Positions 31,711 to 42,867 of a stretch of DNA of 64,000 nt are shown in pieces. The stretch is from Clostridiales bacterium. Lineage in GTDB: Bacteria > Bacillota > Clostridia > Oscillospirales > Acutalibacteraceae. Under the pieces are notes generated by a model. That model was given only the letters and a program-made list of their open reading frames with translations. It made no database searches and was not told the origin of the DNA. The stretch spans positions 248,001-312,000 of the forward strand of contig JAGZMM010000004.1 of NCBI GenBank assembly GCA_018364155.1. Reading direction: 5' to 3'. The position numbers and the translations under genes were made by a program. Each line of letters begins with the position of its first letter. Positions within the stretch are counted from its first letter, which is position 1.

Positions 31711-33060
31711 ATGGAATCATTTAACGACGCTTGGAGCAGTGTTTCAGACTACTGCCGACGCAATATGCACGAGGTTGCGTTCAACGTCTGGATCAAAAAA
31801 ATCAAACCCGTGGGGTTTCAGGACGGCAACGTAGTGGTTTCCGTGCGCACCCCTTTTCAAAAGGAAATCATTGAGAAGAATTACCTCAATCTTCTCAACA
31901 CTGCTTTTGAAGATACGCTGGGCTTCTGTCCGCCCATCGTCATCGTCACCGAGCAGGAGAGCGACCAGCCCGAGCAGGTGGCCCCTTCGGTGGTCAACCC
32001 TGTTTCGGTGGACAAGCCGCTGAAAACCTTTGAATATTCCTTTGACGACTTTATCGTCGGCTCCTCCAACAAGTTTGCTTTTGCCGCCTGCCAGGCGGTG
32101 GCGTCCAACCCGGCGGGAAGCGAAGGGTCGTCGGGCACCATTTATAACCCGCTTTTCATCTACGGCCCGTCGGGGCTGGGCAAAACCCATCTGCTTTACG
32201 CCATCTGCAACGAAATCCGGAAGTCCCGTCCGCAGCTTAGCATGATTTACATCAAGGGCGACGATTTTACCAACCAGCTGGTCAACGCTATCAAAGAGCG
32301 CAGCACTGCGGCGTTTCAAAACAAATACCGCAATGTGGATGTGCTGCTGATGGACGACATTCAGTTTATCGGCGGAAAAACCCAGACCCAGGAGGAGTTT
32401 TTTCACACCTTCGATACCCTCTATCGAAACGGCAAGCAAATCGTGCTGGCGAGCGACCGGCCTCCCAAGGAAATCCATCCGTTGGAGGAGCGGCTGCGCA
32501 CCCGGTTTGAATGGGGCCTTTTGGCGGATATTCAGCCCCCGGACCTGGAAACCCGCATCGCCATCGTGAAAACCAAGGCGGACCTGCTGGAATTCCAGAT
32601 TCCTGACGAGGTGTCCATGTACATTGCCAACCGCCTGAAAACCAACATCCGCCAGCTGGAAGGGGTCGTCAAAAAAATGAAGGCCTATCACCAGCTGACC
32701 GGGGAAGGTCCTTCCATGATGATGGCCCAAAGCGCCATCCGGGACGTGCTCAACGACGACCAGCCCTTGCCGGTGACCATCAGCCGGATCATCGAGGAGG
32801 TTTCCCGTTCCTTTATGGTGACGCCGGAGGAAATCAAGTCCAACAAGCGGTCGGCCCAGATTTCCAACGCCCGGCAGACAGCTATCTACATCGTACGCAA
32901 GATTACCCAGATGTCCCAGTCTCAAATCGGCGAGGAATTCGGCGGACGGGACCATTCCACCATCAACTATGCCATCAAAACGGTGGAAGAAAACCTGCAA
33001 AGAGACCCTTCCTACCGCAATACCATTGAAGACATCATGAAAAACGTCAAGGAACGGTGA
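31711..33060 (+). CDS. dnaA: Chromosomal replication initiator DnaA
   Basis: The 449-residue initiator. Domain I (about 1-85) begins MESFNDAWSSVSDYCRRNMHE. A short linker leads to the AAA+ domain III with Walker A GPSGLGKTHLLYAI, Walker B VLLMDDIQFIGGK and sensor 2 NIRQLEGVVKKM. Domain IV carries the DnaA signature GGRDHSTINYAIKTVEENL. The ribosome binding site is CGGAGG. The candidate oriC lies immediately downstream. Divergent rpmH and downstream dnaN confirm the origin context. Confidence 0.98.
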   Translation: MESFNDAWSSVSDYCRRNMHEVAFNVWIKKIKPVGFQDGNVVVSVRTPFQKEIIEKNYLNLLNTAFEDTLGFCPPIVIVTEQESDQPEQVAPSVVNPVSVDKPLKTFEYSFDDFIVGSSNKFAFAACQAVASNPAGSEGSSGTIYNPLFIYGPSGLGKTHLLYAICNEIRKSRPQLSMIYIKGDDFTNQLVNAIKERSTAAFQNKYRNVDVLLMDDIQFIGGKTQTQEEFFHTFDTLYRNGKQIVLASDRPPKEIHPLEERLRTRFEWGLLADIQPPDLETRIAIVKTKADLLEFQIPDEVSMYIANRLKTNIRQLEGVVKKMKAYHQLTGEGPSMMMAQSAIRDVLNDDQPLPVTISRIIEEVSRSFMVTPEEIKSNKRSAQISNARQTAIYIVRKITQMSQSQIGEEFGGRDHSTINYAIKTVEENLQRDPSYRNTIEDIMKNVKER

Positions 33061-33290
33061 CGACAACCTTCCACATTTTCCCCCAAGTTTTCCACTTTCC
33101 ACAGACGGTTCTCCACCGTTTGCACAATGGAAATTTCTGTAACAGTCTTTTCCACTCTTTCTCACCGATCCCGATTTGCAAAACTTTCCGCAATTTTCCC
33201 GCTTGTTTCCTTCTCTTTTGCAAACTTTCCACACTTTTCGCACCCCCTACTACTACTACTATCTAATAAATCCCTTCTTCCCTTCTAAAC
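33061..33290 (+). other. oriC: Candidate oriC between dnaA and dnaN
   Basis: The 301-base gap contains several DnaA-box-like sites sharing a TTCCAC core: CCTTCCACA (33067-33075), TTTTCCACT (33088-33096), CTTTCCACA (33095-33103), TTTTCCACT (33148-33156) and CTTTCCACA (33225-33233). Fourteen bases after the last is CTACTACTACTACTATCTA (33247-33265), five contiguous CTA triplets (TAG on the other strand). It leads into the A+T-rich TAATAAAT, as in the DnaA-trio element that starts unwinding in B. subtilis. None of the boxes is a perfect TTATCCACA. The call rests on context and motif order. Confidence 0.75.
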
Positions 33291-33361
33291 CACAAAACCA
33301 GGGGGCCCGCCCCCCTTTTTCCTCCTTTGCTCAAAAGAAATCCAAAAATGGAGTTGATCCC

Positions 33362-34474
33362 ATGAAATTCACCTGTTCCCGCCAAGACCTGTTAGACGCC
33401 GCCACCAATGTACAAAGGGCTGTCTCCACAAAGTCCAACATTCCCGCTTTAGAAGGCATTTTAATCAAAGCCCAAGGAGAAACCCTTTCCCTTTCCGGCT
33501 ATGACCTGGAAATCGGCATCACCACCTCCATCCCCGCTACCATTGAAGAAAATGACGAGCTGATCGTCTCCGCCCGGCTGTTTGGAGACATTATCCGCAA
33601 ACTCAATTCAGAAACCGTTTGCTTATCGGGAGATGCCACCAACGTCATCACCATTCAAGGCGGCAACGCGGAGTTTTCCATTCCGGTCTCTCCTGCCTCC
33701 GAATTTCCAGAAATTCCGGCGGTCACCGACGGCAAGTCCCTGACTCTGCCCCGTGACCTCCTTTCTTCCATGATCCGCCAAACCTTATTCGCAGTGGCTC
33801 AAAATGAAAACAAGCCCATCCACACCGGAAGCCTGTTTGAAACCGGGGAAGGAATGCTTCGCATCGTCTCTCTGGACGGATACCGGCTGGCACTGCGCCA
33901 GGAACCCATCCAAGCGCAAGAGGATTTTCATTTTGTAGTCCCCGGTAAAACGCTGGGCGAGGTACTCAAGCTCTTATCTGCAAACGACGAAGAGGAAGAG
34001 GTTTCCTTGTCGGTGGGAAACCGGCACATTATCTTCACCATCGGCACCTATTCGGTAATTTCCCGGCTGTTAGACGGGGAATTTCTCAATTACCGCCAGT
34101 CCATCCCCAAGGGGAATACCACCCTTGTCAATGTAAAGGTCCGGGAGTTTATCGACAGCTTGGACCGAGCTTCTCTGCTCATCAACGACCGGCTAAAAAG
34201 CCCGGTGCGCTGTGTGTTTGAAAACGACGAGATCAAAATCAGCTGCGCCACCACCATCGGCCGCATCCGCGACGAGATTGGGGCCCAATTGACCGGTGAC
34301 AGTGTGGAAATGGGCTTTAACAACAAGTATTTGATGGACGCGCTGCGGGCAGCGGAAAGCGACGAAGTGCGCATTGAACTAAATGGCCCCGTATCGCCCA
34401 TGAAAATTTATCCGCCCCAAGGAGAGGATTTCCTGTTCCTGGTGCTTCCGGTGAGGCTGAAAAATGAAATCTGA
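33362..34474 (+). CDS. dnaN: DNA polymerase III beta sliding clamp
   Basis: The 370-residue clamp has three clamp domains of about 120 residues. It begins MKFTCSRQDLLDAATNVQRA, with IPALEGILIKA typical of domain 1. The C-terminus reads MKIYPPQGEDFLFLVLPVRL, the family ending. The start is the ATG at 33362 after TGGAG; the longer open frame runs back into the origin and is not coding. It tethers polymerase III and other partners to DNA. It overlaps the next gene by 11 bases. Confidence 0.97.
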   Translation: MKFTCSRQDLLDAATNVQRAVSTKSNIPALEGILIKAQGETLSLSGYDLEIGITTSIPATIEENDELIVSARLFGDIIRKLNSETVCLSGDATNVITIQGGNAEFSIPVSPASEFPEIPAVTDGKSLTLPRDLLSSMIRQTLFAVAQNENKPIHTGSLFETGEGMLRIVSLDGYRLALRQEPIQAQEDFHFVVPGKTLGEVLKLLSANDEEEEVSLSVGNRHIIFTIGTYSVISRLLDGEFLNYRQSIPKGNTTLVNVKVREFIDSLDRASLLINDRLKSPVRCVFENDEIKISCATTIGRIRDEIGAQLTGDSVEMGFNNKYLMDALRAAESDEVRIELNGPVSPMKIYPPQGEDFLFLVLPVRLKNEI

Positions 34475-34682
34475 GAAAATTGCAATTGAAACCGAATTTA
34501 TCAAGCTGGATAATCTGCTAAAGCTGGCGGGCGCTGCACCCACCGGTGGGCAGATCAAGCTGCTCATTCAAAACGGTGAGGTACGGGTCAATGGAGAAAT
34601 CTGCACCCAGAGGGGCAAAAAGATGCGCCCCGGCGACCGGGCTTCCTACCAAGATCTCGTGGCGGAAGTTGTTGCAAAATGA
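34464..34682 (+). CDS. yaaA: S4-domain protein YaaA (RlbA)
   Basis: The 72-residue RNA-binding S4-domain protein: FIKLDNLLKLAGAAPTGGQIKLLIQNGEVRVNGEICTQRGKKMRPGD is the complete S4 fold. Its place between dnaN and recF is conserved in Bacillota; a role in ribosome assembly has been proposed in relatives. It overlaps dnaN by 11 bases and recF by 4, so translation is coupled. Confidence 0.93.
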   Translation: MKSEKIAIETEFIKLDNLLKLAGAAPTGGQIKLLIQNGEVRVNGEICTQRGKKMRPGDRASYQDLVAEVVAK

Positions 34683-35794
34683 AGGTAGATTCCCTTTCCT
34701 TTCACCATTTTCGCAATCTGTGCGACGGGGAGCTGAAAGCCAGCGACGGGGTCAACGTCATCTGGGGGGATAACGCCCAGGGAAAGACCAACCTGTTGGA
34801 AGCCATCTGGCTGTTTACCGGTTCGCGCAGCTTTCGCGGTGCCAAGGACGCGGAGCTTTTGTCCTTTTCCAAGAAGGACGCGGCCTTAACCCTTTCTTTT
34901 ACCGCACAGGACCGGGAACAGATGGCCAAGCTTTCCATTGCTCCCAATAAGCAGCTTTCGTTAAACGGGGTATCCATGGGATCGGCGTCAGCCATGGCGG
35001 GGATTTTCTGCGCAGTGGTGTTTGCCCCGTGCCACTTGTCTTTGATTCAGGACGGGCCGGCCGAACGGCGGCGGTTCCTGGATGCGGCCATTTGTCAGGT
35101 AAAGCCCTCTTATCACGGGCTATTAACCGAATATAACCGCACTCTTTTGCAGCGAAATACGCTGCTCAAGGACATGGCGTATCACTCGGAGCTTAGCTCT
35201 ACCATGGAAATCTGGGAAGAGCACCTTTCCCGCATCGGCGGGCGGATTCAGGAAATAAGGCGCCGGTACCTGTTTCGGTTAAACCCGGCGGTAAAAGAAG
35301 TGTACGAGGGTTTGGCGGGCGGCAATGAGCAGTTGACCCTTTCCTACCTGCCGGGAGGGCAGAGCGAATCCGTTTCCCTAGAGGAGGAAGAGGCGCCTGC
35401 GTTTAAGGAGCTTTTGCTTCAGAACCTGCGGCTGCGCCGCCGGGAAGACATGCTGGCGGGAAGCACCAGCGTGGGCCCACACCGGGACGACCTTCTTTTT
35501 TTCATCAACGGCTTTTCCGCTAGAACCTACGGGTCTCAGGGACAGCAGCGGTCAGTGGTGCTGGCATGCAAGCTGTCAGAAGCGTCCTTGCTGCGGGAAA
35601 TCACCGGGGAACAGCCGGTGGCGCTGCTCGACGACGTGCTCAGCGAGCTGGACCCGAGACGGCAGGATTTCGTGTTAAACCACATCAAGGGCTGGCAGGT
35701 GTTTATCACCTGCTGCGACCCTAAGCAGACCGAACGGTTGGCAGCGGGCCGGTCTTTCGAAATGAAGAACGGCGTGCTGCGGCAGGCCGAATAA
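34679..35794 (+). CDS. recF: DNA replication and repair protein RecF
   Basis: The 371-residue SMC-like ATPase helps load RecA at gaps. Walker A is GDNAQGKTNLLEA near residue 30. The ABC signature appears as YGSQGQQRSVVLACKLSEA, and Walker B is PVALLDDVLSELDPRRQ. Length and order are normal. It overlaps yaaA by ATGA and is followed by remB after 18 bases. Confidence 0.97.
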   Translation: MKVDSLSFHHFRNLCDGELKASDGVNVIWGDNAQGKTNLLEAIWLFTGSRSFRGAKDAELLSFSKKDAALTLSFTAQDREQMAKLSIAPNKQLSLNGVSMGSASAMAGIFCAVVFAPCHLSLIQDGPAERRRFLDAAICQVKPSYHGLLTEYNRTLLQRNTLLKDMAYHSELSSTMEIWEEHLSRIGGRIQEIRRRYLFRLNPAVKEVYEGLAGGNEQLTLSYLPGGQSESVSLEEEEAPAFKELLLQNLRLRRREDMLAGSTSVGPHRDDLLFFINGFSARTYGSQGQQRSVVLACKLSEASLLREITGEQPVALLDDVLSELDPRRQDFVLNHIKGWQVFITCCDPKQTERLAAGRSFEMKNGVLRQAE

Positions 35795-35812
35795 CGATAC
35801 AGGAGATGGGCT

Positions 35813-36091
35813 ATGTATCTGCATTTGGGGCAGGACACGGTGGTGCACACCGATGAAATCGTGGGGATCTTTGATTTGGATACCTCTACGGTGTCCAAAC
35901 GCACCCGGGAATTTCTGACCAAGGCCGAGAAGGCGGGCCGGGTGGTCAACGTGTCCATGGAGCTGCCGAAATCCTTTGTACTTTGCGCAAAAAAAGGAGA
36001 AAAGGGATCCCACACTTTGTATATTTCCCAGATTTCTTCCTCCACCCTTCTCAAACGCACCGGATTTATGGAAGAAATCTCTTTGAAATAA
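35813..36091 (+). CDS. remB: Extracellular matrix regulator RemB (YaaB, DUF370)
   Basis: The 92-residue DUF370-family protein begins MYLHLGQDTVVHTDEIVGIFDLDT and has SKRTREFLTKAEKAGRVV. In B. subtilis, yaaB sits between recF and gyrB and is called remB for its effect on biofilm matrix genes. The related RemA is a DNA-binding octamer. Regulation of the exopolysaccharide operon at 55.9-62.4 kb by this protein is an attractive guess with no direct support here. Confidence 0.88.
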   Translation: MYLHLGQDTVVHTDEIVGIFDLDTSTVSKRTREFLTKAEKAGRVVNVSMELPKSFVLCAKKGEKGSHTLYISQISSSTLLKRTGFMEEISLK

Positions 36092-36131
36092 AGAACGCCA
36101 CATGAGTTTTACTGATACTGGAGGTATTGTC

Positions 36132-38072
36132 TTGGACATCAATCCCGAAAAGAACCCGACGGTGGTTACAGAGGAATACGACGCGGATGAAATTCAGGTT
36201 CTGGAGGGCCTGGAAGCCGTCCGCAAGCGCCCGGGTATGTACATCGGCTCCACCGGCGAACGGGGCCTTCATCATTTGGTCTACGAAATTGTCGACAATT
36301 CCATTGACGAGGCGTTGGCCGGCCACTGCGATAAAATCAAGGTGGACATCCTGCCCGGAGACGTGATCCGTGTAGCGGACGACGGCCGCGGCATCCCGGT
36401 GGGCATCCAGTCAAAAATGGGGATTCCCGCGGTCACGGTGGTATTTACCGTGCTGCACGCGGGCGGCAAGTTCGGCGGCAGCGGGTACAAGGTGTCCGGC
36501 GGCCTGCACGGCGTGGGCGCCTCGGTGGTAAATGCCCTGAGCGAATGGCTGGAAGTGGAGGTCCGGGACGGGGAGCATATCTATCGGCAGCGGTTTGAGC
36601 GGGGAAACGCCATGTATGATCTGAAGGTATGCGGGGATACCACCGAAACCGGTACCACCGTCACCTTCAAGCCGGATGGGGAAATCTTCAAGGATACGCT
36701 GGTATTCCAGTACAATACGCTGCTTCGCCGGCTGCGGGAGCAGGCTTTCCTGAACGCTGGGGTGCATATCGTTCTGACCGATCAGAGAGACCCGGAGAAC
36801 GTGGTGAGCGACATCCTTTGCTACGAGGGAGGCATCCGTTCCTTTGTGGAGTACATCCATTCCCGCACCACTGCCAATCCCATTCATCCAGATGTGGTGT
36901 ACCTGTCGGCAGCGGATGGGGATTCCATTGCGGAAATCGCCTTTCAGTATAACGACAGCTTTGAAGAAACCATTCTTTCCTTTGCCAACAACATTCATAC
37001 CACCGACGGCGGTACCCATGAAACCGGCTTTAAAACCGCGCTGACTCGAGTATTCAACGAATACGGGCACCGGTTTAAGCTGATTAAGGAGGACGAAAAG
37101 CTTTCTGCCGAGGACGTGCGGGAGGGTTTGACCGCTATCATCAGCGTCAAGCTCAAGGACGCGCAGTTTGAAGGCCAGACCAAGGCGAAATTAGGCAATA
37201 CGGAAATCCAGTCCATGGTCAGCCGGCTTGTGTACGACAAGCTGATGACCTACTTTGAAGAAAATCCCACGGTGGCGGGCGCCATCTTTGAAAAAGCGGT
37301 GGCCGCATCGGTGGCAAGAGAAGCGGCACGGCGGGCAAGAGAGCTTGCCAGGCGGAAAACCGCCATGTCCTCCGGCGGATTGCCCGGAAAGCTGGCCGAC
37401 TGTCAGTCCAGAAACCCGGAGGAAACGGAAATCTACATCGTAGAGGGAGACTCGGCAGGCGGCTCGGCCAAATCCGGCCGGGACCGGCGGTTCCAGGCCA
37501 TCCTTCCCTTGTGGGGCAAGATGCTCAACGTGGAACGGGCGCGGTTGGATAAGGTCTATAACAACGATAAGCTTATGCCGGTGGTGCTGGCGTTGGGCTG
37601 CGGGATTGGGGATGAGTTTGATATTAACAAGCTGCGGTACGGCAAGGTCATCATCATGGCGGATGCCGACGTGGACGGATCCCACATCCGCACCCTGCTT
37701 TTGACCTTTTTCTTTCGCTTTATGCGCCCTCTCATTGAGAACGGCAATATTTGCATCGCCCAACCCCCTCTTTTCGAGGTGAAAAAGGGAAAGAAGGTGC
37801 GCTATGCCTATTCCGACCCTCAGCGCGACCAATATATCGAGGAGCTTGGAGGCAACGCCAGTGTCCAGCGGTACAAGGGCCTTGGTGAGATGGACCCGGA
37901 GCAGCTTTGGGAGACCACCATGAACCCGGAAAACCGCATCATTTTACAGGTGACCATGGAGGATGCGGTGGCGGCCAACGAGGCCTTTACCATCCTCATG
38001 GGCGATAAGGTAGAGCCCAGACGGCAGTTTATCGAAGAAAACGCCAAGTACGTCAACAACCTGGACGTGTAA
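36132..38072 (+). CDS. gyrB: DNA gyrase subunit B
   Basis: The 646-residue GHKL ATPase subunit. ATP-site segments: KRPGMYIGSTGERGLHHLVYE, IVDNSIDEALAG, VADDGRGIPVG and GLHGVGASVVNALS. The TOPRIM domain has EIYIVEGDSAGGSAKSGRDR and MADADVDGSHIRTLLL, and the C-terminus shows RYKGLGEMDPEQLWETTMNP. I prefer the TTG at 36132, since GGAGGT lies 6-7 bases upstream. The ATG at 36102 (10 residues longer) lacks a good site but cannot be excluded. gyrA does not follow directly; three YcxB-like genes lie between. Confidence 0.95.
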   Translation: MDINPEKNPTVVTEEYDADEIQVLEGLEAVRKRPGMYIGSTGERGLHHLVYEIVDNSIDEALAGHCDKIKVDILPGDVIRVADDGRGIPVGIQSKMGIPAVTVVFTVLHAGGKFGGSGYKVSGGLHGVGASVVNALSEWLEVEVRDGEHIYRQRFERGNAMYDLKVCGDTTETGTTVTFKPDGEIFKDTLVFQYNTLLRRLREQAFLNAGVHIVLTDQRDPENVVSDILCYEGGIRSFVEYIHSRTTANPIHPDVVYLSAADGDSIAEIAFQYNDSFEETILSFANNIHTTDGGTHETGFKTALTRVFNEYGHRFKLIKEDEKLSAEDVREGLTAIISVKLKDAQFEGQTKAKLGNTEIQSMVSRLVYDKLMTYFEENPTVAGAIFEKAVAASVAREAARRARELARRKTAMSSGGLPGKLADCQSRNPEETEIYIVEGDSAGGSAKSGRDRRFQAILPLWGKMLNVERARLDKVYNNDKLMPVVLALGCGIGDEFDINKLRYGKVIIMADADVDGSHIRTLLLTFFFRFMRPLIENGNICIAQPPLFEVKKGKKVRYAYSDPQRDQYIEELGGNASVQRYKGLGEMDPEQLWETTMNPENRIILQVTMEDAVAANEAFTILMGDKVEPRRQFIEENAKYVNNLDV

Positions 38073-38097
38073 TCTATTTTGCAAAAGGAGAAACGGT

Positions 38098-38763
38098 ATG
38101 GACAAAGAAGAGCGGATGGACCCGGCGGCACAGGAGCTAAAAGAGGAAACGATGACGGCCGAACCCATGGACGAGGAAACGAGAAGGGCAATGGGCATTC
38201 TGGAGGAGCCGGTTCCTATTGAAGACGAAGAGGAAGAAGTTTTTCCGCAGGAGCCTGCCTTGATCGAAGTCAGCTATGTGCTCACGGAGGAAGAACTGGC
38301 CCAGGCTTTTCGGGCGGTGGGTATGTATAAGATCAAGGGAAAGCGCCAGTGGATTTATTCGGCGCTGATGGTGATTGTCATGGCCATCACCGTTTATAAC
38401 ATTGTGCTGGACCCCAGCTATTTGACCATGGGCTGCATTCTCATCGCGGTGTGCGTAGCGCTGACGGCGATGGTGTGGCTGGTTCCCAATTTGGGGCTTA
38501 AAAAGCAGGCCAAGCGCGCCTTTGATCCGGACCCGAAGGTGGTGCGGTTTTACAAAGGGCGCATTGAATCCGGCAAGGAGGGCAACCGCCATTTTGGCAA
38601 CATCAAGCTCGGCGGAAAGAACAAGGTGGATTTGTACGACGGGCTTTATGTGATTCAGATGGAAAACCATCGGCTGATTGCCATTCCGGAACGAGCGATT
38701 CCGTCCGAGGAGAGAGAAAAGGCAAAGGCGTTGCTGTTCGGCTGGGAATACGACGAGCATTAA
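38098..38763 (+). CDS. YcxB-like membrane protein 1, with acidic N-terminal extension
   Basis: The 221-residue protein has a strongly acidic N-terminal 55 residues (EEPVPIEDEEEEVFPQEP), then VSYVLTEEELAQAFRAV. Two membrane helices follow (about 85-102 and 108-130, WIYSALMVIVMAITVYNIVL and LIAVCVALTAMVWLV). A C-terminal cytoplasmic domain ends LYVIQMENHRLIAIPERAIPSEER. The LxxIPxRAx motif after two helices is the YcxB-like (PF14317) pattern; the family's function is unknown. It is 25 bases after gyrB with its own AAAGGAG site. Confidence 0.7.
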   Translation: MDKEERMDPAAQELKEETMTAEPMDEETRRAMGILEEPVPIEDEEEEVFPQEPALIEVSYVLTEEELAQAFRAVGMYKIKGKRQWIYSALMVIVMAITVYNIVLDPSYLTMGCILIAVCVALTAMVWLVPNLGLKKQAKRAFDPDPKVVRFYKGRIESGKEGNRHFGNIKLGGKNKVDLYDGLYVIQMENHRLIAIPERAIPSEEREKAKALLFGWEYDEH

Positions 38764-38796
38764 GTTTGCGTTTTGTTAGGAAGGAGGGGACTCTTT

Positions 38797-39360
38797 ATGG
38801 ATTATCAGCCGGAGGGGCAGATTCCGGTGGCGCAGGCATCCTATACGCTCACCAAGGAAGAGTACCAAAAAGGAAGGCTTCTGGTGGAAAAGCGGCACGC
38901 AAGCCTATTGAGCGCCCCGGTTTTTATCCTGTTGGGCCTTGCCCTGTTTGCTTTGGGCGTCACCTCCTTCTTTTATGAGCAGTTGTCGGTTTCTTCTATT
39001 CTGCTGGCTGCGGTCTTGCTGGTTCTGGGCACGGTTACGGTGGCGTATTTCGCATCCGTCAAGCCGGCGAACATCAAAGGAGAGGCGCAGCGGCAATACG
39101 ACGGCAGCATTCTTCTCAAAAGTCCCAAAAAGGTCGTCATCAGCCGGGACGTGTTTTCCATTCAGGACGAGTTTGAGAATATAAAGCCGTTTTATTCCGA
39201 GCAGAGGGCCTGTATGGAAACGGACGATTTCTTTTTGATCGTGGCGGACCGGTCTGGCAAGGCTTATCTAATACCGAAACGGGCGTTTGGAGAACAGGCC
39301 GAGCAGGTATCCGGCGTGCTTTCGGCCGCTTTTGGAAACCGGTACCGCAGGACCAAATAA
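38797..39360 (+). CDS. YcxB-like membrane protein 2
   Basis: The 187-residue protein has the same layout as its neighbours: an N-terminal beta segment ASYTLTKEEYQKG, two helices (VFILLGLALFALGVTSFFY and ILLAAVLLVLGTVTVAYF), and a C-terminal domain with QYDGSILLKSPKKVVISRDVFSI and LIVADRSGKAYLIPKRAFGE. The last segment is the family hallmark. I use the ATG at 38797, preceded by GGAGGGG; an in-frame ATG 24 bases upstream lacks a site. Function is unknown; topology places the C-terminal domain in the cytoplasm. Confidence 0.72.
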   Translation: MDYQPEGQIPVAQASYTLTKEEYQKGRLLVEKRHASLLSAPVFILLGLALFALGVTSFFYEQLSVSSILLAAVLLVLGTVTVAYFASVKPANIKGEAQRQYDGSILLKSPKKVVISRDVFSIQDEFENIKPFYSEQRACMETDDFFLIVADRSGKAYLIPKRAFGEQAEQVSGVLSAAFGNRYRRTK

Positions 39361-39398
39361 GTATGTCAATCGGATAGACAAAGAAACGGAGGGGGATT

Positions 39399-39989
39399 AT
39401 GGACGAGCAGAAAAACGGGGCGCTGTTCTCGGTGAGCTTTCTGCCGACCCCGGAGGATTTCATCGAAGCAAGGCTTCTGCGCGCGCAGCTTCGTTACAGC
39501 GGGACCATGTCCCGGATAACAAAGCTGGCAGGGGCGGTTCTGCTGGTGGGCGGATTTGCCGTGCTGCTGTTTTTGGCGAAAACCTCCACGGCAGCCTTCA
39601 TCCTGGCTGACTTTTTGATTTTACTGGGAATGGCCCTTTTCTTCCTTACCGACGCGGTCCTTCCCATGCTGGAGCGCAGGCGGGCGAAGAAAAGCTACGA
39701 TACCTCCAATGTTTTAAAAGACAGCAGGCTTATGGAAGTGTTCCCCGCCTGTTTCACGGTAAAAACTGCCACTCTGGAAGGGACTTATCCCTTTACAGGG
39801 CTTCAGGAAATCATCGAAGGAGAGCATACCTTCGTTTTGAGTATGGATGAAAACTGCATCTGGTATCTTCCCAAGCGCTTTTTGGAGGAAACGCAGATGA
39901 AAATGCTGCGCCAGCTTCTGATGGAGGCACGTGGGGACTGCTATACGCGGGTTTATCTCTCCGCGCAGGAAAAGAAGCCGAAGAACTGA
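39399..39989 (+). CDS. YcxB-like membrane protein 3
   Basis: The 196-residue protein is the third in a row with this layout: FLPTPEDFIEARLLRAQLRY, two helices (about 42-60 and 66-88), and a C-terminal domain ending FVLSMDENCIWYLPKRFLEETQMKML. WYLPKRFL aligns with YLIPKRAF of protein 2 and LIAIPERAI of protein 1. GGAGGGGG precedes the ATG. It ends 55 bases before gyrA, so the three genes probably share the gyrB-gyrA transcript. Sequence divergence among the three is large, so this is an old tandem array. Confidence 0.7.
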   Translation: MDEQKNGALFSVSFLPTPEDFIEARLLRAQLRYSGTMSRITKLAGAVLLVGGFAVLLFLAKTSTAAFILADFLILLGMALFFLTDAVLPMLERRRAKKSYDTSNVLKDSRLMEVFPACFTVKTATLEGTYPFTGLQEIIEGEHTFVLSMDENCIWYLPKRFLEETQMKMLRQLLMEARGDCYTRVYLSAQEKKPKN

Positions 39990-40044
39990 CAAGATAGTAT
40001 CCACCGCAATGGTTATAAGCAATGCGAAATGAGGTTTTTAAGGA

Positions 40045-42597
<2,553 letters not shown>

Positions 42598-42614
42598 TTT
42601 CTTCACAAACGCAA

Positions 42615-42782
42615 TGTGGAAAACCAGAGAAAACCGATTCTTATCAAAAAAGAAAACGGCATAGACGCAGGATTTGGTGGATACGGTCGAACAAGTCCAC
42701 AGCATGCGGTAGGCAGAGAAAAAAATAAGAGAAACAGCCTGTGGAAAAGTTATCAACATGGTTTTCCACAGGCTGTTGATAA
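42615..42782. repeat. DnaA-box-like cluster with a 16-bp inverted repeat after gyrA
   Basis: The perfect inverted repeat AACAGCCTGTGGAAAA (42733-42748) / TTTTCCACAGGCTGTT (42762-42777) encloses a 13-base spacer. The block carries two TTTTCCACA nonamers in the arms and two TTATCAACA nonamers, at 42750-42758 and, reversed, at 42774-42782. A third TTTTCCACA lies on the minus strand at 42615-42623. All resemble DnaA boxes with one mismatch. No T-run follows, and a separate terminator lies 38 bases on. Confidence 0.7.
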
Positions 42783-42814
42783 ATTCGGAGGAAAATCCGT
42801 CGCGTATAAGAAAA

Positions 42815-42845
42815 AGGCCCGGAATGAAAATTCCGGGCCTCGTTT
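42815..42845. terminator. Terminator between gyrA and glgP
   Basis: The perfect stem AGGCCCGGAA / TTCCGGGCCT has T5 on the minus strand (for glgP) and CGTTTT on the plus strand (for gyrA). The genes are convergent. Confidence 0.9.
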
Positions 42846-42867
42846 TATGATCAAAACAAGCATATTC

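Noticed and set aside
31744..33243. 499-codon frame antisense to dnaA
   Set aside because: DnaA motifs are unambiguous on the other strand. The antisense product has no recognisable domain and extends into the origin.
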